Source: Janthinobacterium sp051380735 (lineage in GTDB: Bacteria > Pseudomonadota > Gammaproteobacteria > Burkholderiales > Burkholderiaceae_D). Taken from it: a DNA stretch of 64,000 bases. Of the stretch, positions 1-7,532 are shown in pieces. A program made the translations under genes and the position numbers. The number at the start of each line of letters is the position of its first letter. Within the stretch, counting starts at the first letter, position 1. The stretch is taken from positions 124,001 through 188,000 of the forward strand of contig NZ_JBNYXQ010000006.1 in assembly GCF_051380735.1 (NCBI RefSeq), in the 5' to 3' direction. The notes beneath the pieces were generated by a model. That model was not told the origin of the DNA. It ran no database searches and saw only the letters and a list, made by a program, of their open reading frames with translations.

Positions 1-255
1 GTGTTTTCCTATGATGAATACATGGCGCACACACCGGCCGACCCGGCCGACTGGAAGATCGTGCCGGTGCAGCCGCGGCCTTTTCCAGCTGCCTTGCGCG
101 ATGGCCTGGCCAGCGAGCCGGTACAGCGCAGCCTGATGCCTTGGCCGGTGGCGCTGGCTGGTGTCACGCTGCTGGCGGCGCTTTGCGGCACGGTTCTGCT
201 GGTGCGGCGGCTGATGCGCCGGCGCTCAGGCCGGCGCTCACAGGCGACTGTCTAG
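1..255 (+). CDS. C-terminal part of a membrane protein, unknown function (cut by window edge)
   Basis: An open frame runs from the window edge to a TAG at 253-255. The first codon, GTG, lies exactly at the edge, so the true start is probably further left. Near the C-terminus, about residues 47-71, is one hydrophobic segment (PWPVALAGVTLLAALCG and onward). A strongly basic tail follows (RRLMRRRSGRRS), as expected for a single membrane anchor with a cytoplasmic positive end. I do not recognise the family. The gene converges on ppc and the two stop codons share the palindrome CTAG (252-255), leaving no room for a terminator between them. Confidence 0.5.
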   Translation: MFSYDEYMAHTPADPADWKIVPVQPRPFPAALRDGLASEPVQRSLMPWPVALAGVTLLAALCGTVLLVRRLMRRRSGRRSQATV

Positions 256-3086
256 CCCGTATTGCGCAGGCCCGCCGCCACGCCGTTGATCGACAACTGG
301 ATGCCACGGTGCACGCGCTCGTCGACCTTGTTCTCGTTTGACAAGGCGCGGTGGCGCTTGATCAGTTCCACTTGCAAGTGGTTCAGCGGATCGAGGTAGG
401 CGAAGCGGTTCTGGATCGAGCGCGCCAGCAGCGGATTGCCGGCCAGGCGTTCCGTGTTGCCGGTGATCAGTTCCAGGCATTGCAAGGTGTTGCCATGCTC
501 TTCCGTAATGCGCTTGTAGATACGTTCGCGCAATGCATGGTCGGCCACCAGTTCCGCATAGCGCGAGGCGATCGCCAGGTCGGTCTTGGCCAGCACCATG
601 TCCATGTTCGACAGCAGGGTGGCAAAGAAGGGCCATTCGGCGTACATGCTGCGCAAGGTAGTGATTCGCTCGTCTTTCGAACCTTCTGCCTGGTTGATCC
701 AGGCGCCAATCGCGCTGCCGAAGCCGAACCAGCCCGGCAGCAGCAAGCGACACTGGCCCCATGAAAAACCCCAGGGAATCGCGCGCAGGTCTTCGATGCG
801 CTGGTTGGCCTTGCGCGAGGCCGGCCGCGAACCGAGGTTCAGTTCGGCGATTTCGGCGATAGGCGTGGCGGCAAAGAAATACTCGGTAAAGCCCGGCGTC
901 TCGTACACCAGCTGGCGATACGCCTTGTAGGCCAGGTTCGACAGTTCCGCCATCACGGTTTCAAAGCGCGCCAGCTGCCTGGTCTGCTGCGGGTTTTCTG
1001 CCTGCGGCGCCAGGCTCGCTTCCAGCGTGGCGGCGACCAGCAACTCCAGGTTGCGCCGGCCGATTTCCGCATTCGAAAACTTCGAGGCGATAATCTCGCC
1101 CTGTTCCGTCAGCCTGATCTGGCCGTTGACGGTGCCCGGTGGCTGGGCCAGGATGGCTTCGTAGCTGGGTCCGCCGCCACGGCCCACCGTGCCGCCCCGG
1201 CCGTGGAACAGGCGCAGCTTGACTCCCGCCTGCCTGAAGTTGGCCACCAGCGCCAGTTCGGCCTTGTACAGCTCCCAGTTTGAGGTCAGGAAGCCGCCGT
1301 CCTTGTTCGAGTCGGAATAGCCGAGCATGACTTCCTGCAATTTCCCCTGCTTTTCGATCAATTGCCTGACCAGCGGCAGCGCCATGGCGCGGCTCATGAT
1401 GCCGGCTGCGCGCTGCAGGTCGGGAATGGTTTCAAACAGCGGGATGACCATCAGCTCGCTGCTGGCGCCGCCGCTGGCATCGATTTTCAGCAGCCCGGTT
1501 TCCTTCTGCAGCAGCATCACTTCGAGCAGGTCGGACACGGTTTCCGTATGCGAAATGATGTAGTTGCGGATCGCCCGTGCGCCGTAGCGCGCACGGATAT
1601 CGCGCGCCGCGCGCAAAATCGCCAGCTCCGAATCAGTCACTTCGCTGTAGCTGATGAATGGCGAATACAGCAGGCGCGGCTGGGCCAGTTCACCCAGCAG
1701 CAGCGCTTCCCTGGCGTCCTCGTCCAGCGCGCAGTAATCGCTTTCCAAGCCGCTTTTGGCAAACAGGTCGGCCAGCACTTTTTCGTGCACGTCCGAGGTT
1801 TGCCGCATATCGAGCGAGGCGAGGTGGAAGCCGAAGATGTCGGCCGCGCGCGCCAGGGTGGCCAGGCGCGGGCGGGCCAATGCCGCGCCGTGATTCGCTT
1901 CCAGCGAGTCGATGATCACCCGCAGGTCGGCCACGAAAGCGCCAGCGTCGGCGTAGGGTGCGGCGGCGCCCACTTCCTTGCGCAGGATATTGGTCGCGCC
2001 CAGCGAACGGGCGGTGGCGGCCAGCCGCGCATAGATGCCGATCAGGGCGCGTCGGTACGGCTCGTCGCTGCGGTGCGGCGAAGCGTCGGGTGATTGCTCT
2101 GCCAGCGCCTGCAGTTGCGTGCTCACGCCCACCATCAGGGTCGACACCGACAGTTCGGCGCCCAGCGCGTGCACTTCGTCGAGATAGAAATCGAGGATGG
2201 TGGTGGCATGGCGCGCCAGCGCGTGCTGCATGGTGCCGGCGTTGACGTTCGGATTGCCGTCGCGGTCGCCGCCGATCCAGCTGCCCATCTGCACGTAGGC
2301 CGCGTCGATCGGCGTGACGGCGCCGTCAGGACTCGGGTATTCGGCGGCGATATCGTCCTCGATATCGTCGTACAGGGCCGGCAGTTCGCGCAGGAAGGTG
2401 ATGCGATAGTAGGACAGGGCGTTTTCGATCTCGTCGGCCACCGTCAGCTTGGAGTAGCGCAGCATGCGCGTTTGCCACAAGGTCGCCACGCGCGAACGCA
2501 GCAGCTGCATGTTGGCCAGGCGTTCTTTTGGCGTTTGCGGCGTGTCGCGTTCGGCCAGCAGGCGCGCGATGTCGTGCTCGGCGTCGAGTATGCTCTTGCG
2601 CTGTACTTCGGTCGGGTGGGCCGTCAGCACGGGGGCGATCAGGGCATCCTGGAAAAACCTGTCGACGGTGGCACGCGGCACGCCGGCGGCATGCAGTTTT
2701 TTCAGCGCAAAGCCGATGCTGCCCTTTTGCGCTGGCGAACCGGCCAGCAGGTGGGCGCGGCGGCGGCGGATACGGTGCTGGTCCTCGGCGATATTGGCCA
2801 GGTGCGAAAAATAGGAAAACGCACGCACCACGGAATTGGTCTGTTCGCGCGTCAGCTGCTTGAGCATGGCGTCCAGTTCCAGGGCGGCCTCGGCGTCTTC
2901 TTCGCGGCGAAAGCGCACCGAGGTCTGGCGGATGGTTTCCACCACGTTGAAGACGGCGTCGCCTTCCTGTTCGCGCAGCACGTCGCCCAGCAGGCGGCCC
3001 AGCAGGCGTATGTCTTCTTTCAGTGGCGCGTCCTTGTCCGGGCTGGAGGCGGTGTCGGTTTCTGCTGCACTGGCTTCATTGAGCAT
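252..3086 (-). CDS. ppc: Phosphoenolpyruvate carboxylase
   Basis: This enzyme carboxylates phosphoenolpyruvate with bicarbonate to give oxaloacetate, which replenishes the TCA cycle in the cytoplasm. It has 944 residues, somewhat longer than the roughly 880 of the enterobacterial enzyme. The extra length is mostly an acidic, low-complexity N-terminus of about 25 residues. The family hallmarks are visible: TAHPTE with the catalytic histidine near residue 157, GGDRDGNPNV, GYSDSNKDGG, the glycine-rich FHGRGGTVGRGGG loop, and the conserved C-terminal NTG. It starts at ATG 3086 and is divergent from hemC. The roughly 220-bp gap between them must hold both promoters. I see no frameshift. Confidence 0.97.
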   Translation of the reverse strand: MLNEASAAETDTASSPDKDAPLKEDIRLLGRLLGDVLREQEGDAVFNVVETIRQTSVRFRREEDAEAALELDAMLKQLTREQTNSVVRAFSYFSHLANIAEDQHRIRRRRAHLLAGSPAQKGSIGFALKKLHAAGVPRATVDRFFQDALIAPVLTAHPTEVQRKSILDAEHDIARLLAERDTPQTPKERLANMQLLRSRVATLWQTRMLRYSKLTVADEIENALSYYRITFLRELPALYDDIEDDIAAEYPSPDGAVTPIDAAYVQMGSWIGGDRDGNPNVNAGTMQHALARHATTILDFYLDEVHALGAELSVSTLMVGVSTQLQALAEQSPDASPHRSDEPYRRALIGIYARLAATARSLGATNILRKEVGAAAPYADAGAFVADLRVIIDSLEANHGAALARPRLATLARAADIFGFHLASLDMRQTSDVHEKVLADLFAKSGLESDYCALDEDAREALLLGELAQPRLLYSPFISYSEVTDSELAILRAARDIRARYGARAIRNYIISHTETVSDLLEVMLLQKETGLLKIDASGGASSELMVIPLFETIPDLQRAAGIMSRAMALPLVRQLIEKQGKLQEVMLGYSDSNKDGGFLTSNWELYKAELALVANFRQAGVKLRLFHGRGGTVGRGGGPSYEAILAQPPGTVNGQIRLTEQGEIIASKFSNAEIGRRNLELLVAATLEASLAPQAENPQQTRQLARFETVMAELSNLAYKAYRQLVYETPGFTEYFFAATPIAEIAELNLGSRPASRKANQRIEDLRAIPWGFSWGQCRLLLPGWFGFGSAIGAWINQAEGSKDERITTLRSMYAEWPFFATLLSNMDMVLAKTDLAIASRYAELVADHALRERIYKRITEEHGNTLQCLELITGNTERLAGNPLLARSIQNRFAYLDPLNHLQVELIKRHRALSNENKVDERVHRGIQLSINGVAAGLRNTG

Positions 3087-3310
3087 ATTTAAGTACCAAA
3101 GTAGGTGTCAAAGAAAAGAAACGGCAACTGCGCCGGGCGTTCAGCCACAGCGGGGAGGGGGGCGCATGATAAAATTTATGATCTTGAACATGGCGTGTGA
3201 CTGGTTTTGCCGTATAGGCAAAGCAATAATAATTATAGCGATGCCGCGCGCGATCCCGACAAAACAGTGGCATTGCCAGCGGCGAAACAACAACGACAGC
3301 GAAAGAACTT

Positions 3311-4315
3311 GTGTTGAAATCATCCGAAATGTCCCCTGAATCAAATGTTCCGGCCAGGCTGATCATCGCCTCGCGCGAAAGCCGCCTCGCCATGTGGCAA
3401 GCCGAGCATGTGCGTTCGCGCCTGGCCGCGCTGTATCCGCAGTGTAGCGTCGAAATCCTCGGCATGACCACGCGCGGCGACCAGATCCTGGACCGGGCGC
3501 TGTCCAAGGTCGGCGGCAAGGGCCTGTTCGTCAAGGAACTGGAAGTGGCGATGGACGAAGGCCGCGCCGACCTGGCCGTGCATTCATTGAAGGATGTGCC
3601 GATGGAACTGCCCGAAGGCTACAGCCTGGCCGCCATCCTCGAGCGCGAAGATCCGCGCGACGCGTTTGTGTCGAACGACTACGCCAGCCTGGACGCGCTG
3701 CCGCACGGCGCCGTGGTCGGCACCAGCAGCCTGCGCCGCCAGGCACTGATCGCGGCGCGCTATCCGCACCTGACCATCCTGCCGCTGCGCGGCAATCTCG
3801 ACACGCGCCTGGGCAAGCTTGATCGCGGCGACTACGCTGCAATTATCCTGGCCGCCGCCGGCCTGAAGCGCCTGGGCCTGGAAGAGCGCATCCGCGCCGT
3901 GCTCGACCCCGAATACAGCCTGCCGGCCGCCGGCCAGGGCGCGATGGCGATCGAGATCAGGAGCGAGCGCACGGACGGCGTCGACCTGTTCGCCTTGCTG
4001 GCGCCATTGAACCATCAGGCTACCTTCCAGGCCGTCACGGCCGAGCGCAAGGTGTCAAAAATTTTTGGCGGCAGCTGCCAGATTCCACTGGCCGCGTTTG
4101 CCACCGTCGATGGCGGCCAGATGCGCCTGCGCGCCATGGTCGCCACGCCAGACGGCGCACGCATGGCCAGCGCCGACGTGAATGGCCCGGCTGACGCACC
4201 CGAGCAACTGGGCCAGGCCGTGGCAGAATTGCTGCACGCGCAGGACGCGGCCGCCATTCTCGCCTCGTGCGCGGTGACTCCCGACCAGCACGAAGGCCTG
4301 GCGCCGCATGCCTGA
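3311..4315 (+). CDS. hemC: Hydroxymethylbilane synthase (porphobilinogen deaminase)
   Basis: It joins four porphobilinogen units into the linear tetrapyrrole hydroxymethylbilane, the third step of the shared haem pathway. Family signatures are the HSLKD motif with the catalytic Asp near residue 95, GTSSLRRQ, LRGNLDTRL, and GGSCQIPLAA with the Cys (about 256) that carries the dipyrromethane cofactor. The frame can begin at GTG 3311, preceded by a weak AAAGAA, or at ATG 3329, which has no clear ribosome site; I keep the longer form but am unsure. It is the first gene of hemC-hemD-hemX-hemY and overlaps hemD by 8 bases, implying translational coupling. The gap before it contains a small inverted repeat (TTTGCC/GGCAAA, 3206-3222) of unknown meaning. 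Confidence 0.96.
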   Translation: MLKSSEMSPESNVPARLIIASRESRLAMWQAEHVRSRLAALYPQCSVEILGMTTRGDQILDRALSKVGGKGLFVKELEVAMDEGRADLAVHSLKDVPMELPEGYSLAAILEREDPRDAFVSNDYASLDALPHGAVVGTSSLRRQALIAARYPHLTILPLRGNLDTRLGKLDRGDYAAIILAAAGLKRLGLEERIRAVLDPEYSLPAAGQGAMAIEIRSERTDGVDLFALLAPLNHQATFQAVTAERKVSKIFGGSCQIPLAAFATVDGGQMRLRAMVATPDGARMASADVNGPADAPEQLGQAVAELLHAQDAAAILASCAVTPDQHEGLAPHA

Positions 4316-5108
4316 CCCTGCAACGGTGGTGATCACGCGGCCCGCGCAACAAGCCGCGCCGCTGGCCGCCAGCATTGCCGCACTCGGGCTGCCTGTGCAG
4401 TTGCTGCCCTTGCTGGAAATCCACGCGCTCGACGGGCAGGCAGAATGCGCGCACCTGAAGCGCGTACTGGCGCGCCTCGCCGACTACGACCTGGTGGCCT
4501 TTGTCTCGCCGAATGCCATCGACTGCGTGTTTGCCCACTTGCCCGCCTGGCCTGCCGGCGTGGCGCTGGCGGTGGTGGGCGAGGGCAGCCGAACGGCACT
4601 GGCGGCGCATGGTGTGCATGACGCCAATGCCACGATCACCAGCCCGGGCGTGCATGCGCGCAGCGATTCCGAACACTTGCTGCTGGCACTCGATTTGCCG
4701 GCCCTGCGCGGCAAGCGCGTGCTGATCGTGCGCGGCGACGGCGGCCGCGATTTCCTGGCCGATGGCTTGCGCGCGGCCGGTGCCGAGGTTGACTTCCTGA
4801 CCGCTTACCGGCGCGCCGTGCCCAGGCTCACGCCAGGCTTGCGGGCGACCCTGGAACAGCTGTTGCAGCATAATAATGACTGGATCATCACCAGCTCGGA
4901 AGCGCTGCGCGGCTTGCTGTCCTTGCTGGCTGAAATGGACCAGGGAATTGATAGAGAAACGGCGTTTGTTGTAAAAATGAAACAGCAGCATTTGATCGTG
5001 CCGCATGCCCGTATTGCGCAGTCTGCGGCCGAGCTGGGCTTTGCCCGTGTGACCTTGACAGGATCTGGCGACGCAGGCGTGCTCGCCGCGTTACAATCAC
5101 GACCATGA
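4308..5108 (+). CDS. hemD: Uroporphyrinogen-III synthase
   Basis: It closes and isomerises hydroxymethylbilane to uroporphyrinogen III. The protein has 266 residues, the usual size. HemD proteins are poorly conserved, so the call rests on the N-terminal VVITRPAQQAAPLA (ring-binding domain start), the VAFVSPNAI stretch, the central LIVRGDGGRDFLADGL region, the late DWIITSSEAL segment and the position between hemC and hemX. The start ATG lies inside the hemC end and the stop overlaps the hemX start in an ATGA, so these genes are likely co-translated. From about 4870 to 4990 the base composition is locally richer in A and T, with no frame break. Confidence 0.9.
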   Translation: MPDPATVVITRPAQQAAPLAASIAALGLPVQLLPLLEIHALDGQAECAHLKRVLARLADYDLVAFVSPNAIDCVFAHLPAWPAGVALAVVGEGSRTALAAHGVHDANATITSPGVHARSDSEHLLLALDLPALRGKRVLIVRGDGGRDFLADGLRAAGAEVDFLTAYRRAVPRLTPGLRATLEQLLQHNNDWIITSSEALRGLLSLLAEMDQGIDRETAFVVKMKQQHLIVPHARIAQSAAELGFARVTLTGSGDAGVLAALQSRP

Positions 5109-6271
5109 ACGAAATGCCTACACACTCTGAACCGACTCCAACGCCTGGCAGCGCCGTCTTGACGACGCCTCTGGCGGCCGATCAACCGGGGGCCGCTCCT
5201 TATGGCCGCGCACCGACTCTGCTGGAGCAGCTGCAAAAGCCGATGAGCATCGCCGTCATCGTGCTGGCCGTGCTGCTCGCGGCACAAAGCTGGTCGAGCA
5301 GCAAGCAGATCCGCAACCTGCGCGAAGAAGTGGCCAAGCGCCTGCAAAAGGGCGACATCAGCAACGCCGAAACGGGCGTGATCGCGCGTAATGTGCAGGA
5401 AAGCAACAAGGAACTGGAAATCAAGGTCGGCGCGCTGGAAAACCGCCAGAGTGAAACGCAAAGCCAGCAACTGGCGCTGGAGCAGCTGTATAACGACCTG
5501 TCGAAGAACCGTGACGAATGGGCCCTGACGGAAATCGAGCAAGTGCTGTCGACCGCCAGCCAGCAGCTTCAGCTGGCCGGCAACGTGCCGGGCGCGCTGA
5601 TCGCGCTGCAAAATGCCGACCGCAGCCTGTCGCGCTCGGACAAGCCGCAATTCATCACCATCCGCCGTGCCATCGGCCGCGACATGGAAAAACTGAAGGC
5701 CTTGCCGAGTGTCGATTCGACCGGCGTGGCGCTACGCCTCGATACCGTGATCGCGCAGATCGACGCCTTGCCGATGCTGTCCGACGAAACGCCGGCGCTG
5801 CCTGCCGCGCCGGAAAAGCCCGGCAAGCCAGCGCAGGCACAGGTGCGTAATGCGGCCGGCAAGCTGGTGGGGCCACCGGCGCCCGAACCGCTGCTGCAGC
5901 AAGTGCGCAATGGCTGGAATACCTGGAGCGGCGACATGTGGAACGACGTGCGCCAGTTGATCCGCATCCGCCGCGTCGATACGCCGGAAGCGTTGATGCT
6001 GTCGCCGACGCAATCGTACTTTTTGCGCGAAAACATCAAGCTGCGCTTGCTGAACGCGCGCATGGCGCTGCTGTCGCGCAACGAGACGGCGTTCAGGAAC
6101 GATCTGATCGCGGCACAGGATGGCCTGGCCAAGTATTTTGACACGCGTGCGCGCGCCACGCAGACGGCGCAAAGCTTGCTGCGCCAGGTGCAGGCCAGCA
6201 ACCTGACCATCGAAATGCCGACCTTGTCCGACAGCCTGACCGCTGTACGCAACTACAAAGCGAAGTCCTGA
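5105..6271 (+). CDS. hemX: HemX-family membrane protein (uroporphyrinogen-III C-methyltransferase-like annotation)
   Basis: HemX is an inner-membrane protein of haem operons. Databases often label it a C-methyltransferase, but the family lacks the SAM-binding fold and its role is unsettled. Visible here are a Pro/Thr-rich cytoplasmic N-terminus, one transmembrane helix at about residues 48-62 (SIAVIVLAVLLAA), a coiled-coil-prone stretch rich in Glu, Gln and Lys (about 70-150), and a C-terminal periplasmic domain containing WNDVRQLIRIRR and LNARMALLSRN, which are typical of the family. It overlaps hemD by 4 bases and ends 4 bases before hemY. Co-operon placement suggests it assists tetrapyrrole enzymes at the membrane; that is inference. 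Confidence 0.88.
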   Translation: MNEMPTHSEPTPTPGSAVLTTPLAADQPGAAPYGRAPTLLEQLQKPMSIAVIVLAVLLAAQSWSSSKQIRNLREEVAKRLQKGDISNAETGVIARNVQESNKELEIKVGALENRQSETQSQQLALEQLYNDLSKNRDEWALTEIEQVLSTASQQLQLAGNVPGALIALQNADRSLSRSDKPQFITIRRAIGRDMEKLKALPSVDSTGVALRLDTVIAQIDALPMLSDETPALPAAPEKPGKPAQAQVRNAAGKLVGPPAPEPLLQQVRNGWNTWSGDMWNDVRQLIRIRRVDTPEALMLSPTQSYFLRENIKLRLLNARMALLSRNETAFRNDLIAAQDGLAKYFDTRARATQTAQSLLRQVQASNLTIEMPTLSDSLTAVRNYKAKS

Positions 6272-6275
6272 GCCC

Positions 6276-7472
6276 ATGCGTCTATTTCTCTGGTTACTCG
6301 CCCTGATGGCCGCGGCGATCGGTATCGCCGTGACGGCCCGTTTCAACCCAGGCAATGTGGTGTTGTTCTACCCGCCTTACCGCATCGATTTGTCGCTGAA
6401 CTTTTTCGTGCTGGCGCAGGTGACCCTGTTCGCTGTGCTGTACTTCCTGCTGAGGGCTTTGCGCGCCACCGTGCGCATGCCGGCCGAAGTGGCAGCCTAC
6501 CGTTTGCGCAAGCGTGAACGCGACGGCAACAAGGGCTTGCGCGAAGCCTTGAAAGCACTGTTCGAAGGCCGCTTCGGCCATGCCGAAAAAGCCGCCCTGC
6601 GCGCCGCCGAACTGGAAGAAAACGCCGGCCTGGCGGCGCTGATCGGCGCACGCGCCGCGCACCGCATGCGCCAGTCCGAGCGCCGCGACAGCTGGCTGGC
6701 CCGGGTCGAAGGTGACGCTACCCTCAAAACCGCGCGCCTGATGACGGTCACCGAATTACTGGTCGACGACCACCAGCCGGAAGCCGCGCTGGCTGCCGTG
6801 CGCGAACTGAACGCCAGCGGCACGCGCCATATCCACGCGCTGCAATGGTCCCTGAAAGCCGAGCAGCAGGCGAAGAACTGGCCCGAAGTGCTGCGCCTCG
6901 TGCGCTCGCTTGACAAGCACCGTGCACTGCATCCGGCGCTGTCGTCGCGCCTGCGCGAACTGGCGTATGAGCACTTGCTGTCTGACCGTACGCATGACGC
7001 CGAGTCCTTGATGCGGGTCTGGTCGACTGTGCCGACCAGTGACAGGGTCAAGCCCTATATCGCCTGCCGTGCCGCCACCGCCCTGAACGCGCGCGGCCTG
7101 CACGACGAAGCGCGCCTGGTGTGCGAAGAGTCCCTGGGCGCCGACTGGGACGACCGCGTGGTGCGCATCTATCGCGAAGCGGCCGCGCCTTACGGCACGC
7201 CGGCCCTGATGCTGCAGATCGAGCACTGCGAACAGTGGCTGAAACAGCGTCCGCTGGACGCCGAGCTGGCGCTGACCCTCGGTTCGCTGTGCCTGAAACA
7301 GAAACTATGGGGCAAGGCCCAGCGCCATCTGGAGCAGGCCCTGTCCGACGCCAGCGATTCGCGCATGGTGCGCGACGCCCACCTCAAACTGGCGCAGATG
7401 CATGAAGCCCTGCAGCAGAATGAGCAGGCGGCCGCGCATTATCGGCAGTGTGCACTGGCAACCATTTTGTAA
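6276..7472 (+). CDS. hemY: HemY-family TPR membrane protein
   Basis: This is the proteobacterial HemY, which is distinct from the Bacillus protoporphyrinogen oxidase of the same name. Two N-terminal transmembrane helices (about residues 1-20 and 42-62) flank a short periplasmic loop with NPGNVVLFYPPYRID, the diagnostic HemY_N motif. The rest is alpha-helical with tetratricopeptide-like repeats, clearest near the C-terminus (LTLGSLCLKQKLWGKAQRHL; AHLKLAQMHEALQQNEQAAAHY). The length, 398 residues, fits the family. It closes the hem operon and is followed at once by a strong intrinsic terminator. The function is unresolved; a scaffold for haem enzymes is the usual suggestion. Confidence 0.9.
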   Translation: MRLFLWLLALMAAAIGIAVTARFNPGNVVLFYPPYRIDLSLNFFVLAQVTLFAVLYFLLRALRATVRMPAEVAAYRLRKRERDGNKGLREALKALFEGRFGHAEKAALRAAELEENAGLAALIGARAAHRMRQSERRDSWLARVEGDATLKTARLMTVTELLVDDHQPEAALAAVRELNASGTRHIHALQWSLKAEQQAKNWPEVLRLVRSLDKHRALHPALSSRLRELAYEHLLSDRTHDAESLMRVWSTVPTSDRVKPYIACRAATALNARGLHDEARLVCEESLGADWDDRVVRIYREAAAPYGTPALMLQIEHCEQWLKQRPLDAELALTLGSLCLKQKLWGKAQRHLEQALSDASDSRMVRDAHLKLAQMHEALQQNEQAAAHYRQCALATIL

Positions 7473-7486
7473 ACCAGTGCGCCAAC

Positions 7487-7516
7487 AAAAAACCCGTGTT
7501 GCGACGGGTTTTTTTT
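7487..7516. terminator. Bidirectional intrinsic terminator between hemY and the TonB receptor
   Basis: The stem AAACCCGT/ACGGGTTT with a 6-base loop is flanked by A-rich sequence on one side and eight T on the other. It can therefore stop transcription on both strands, serving the convergent hemY and receptor genes. Confidence 0.85.
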
Positions 7517-7532
7517 GGTCTTGCGGACCGGA

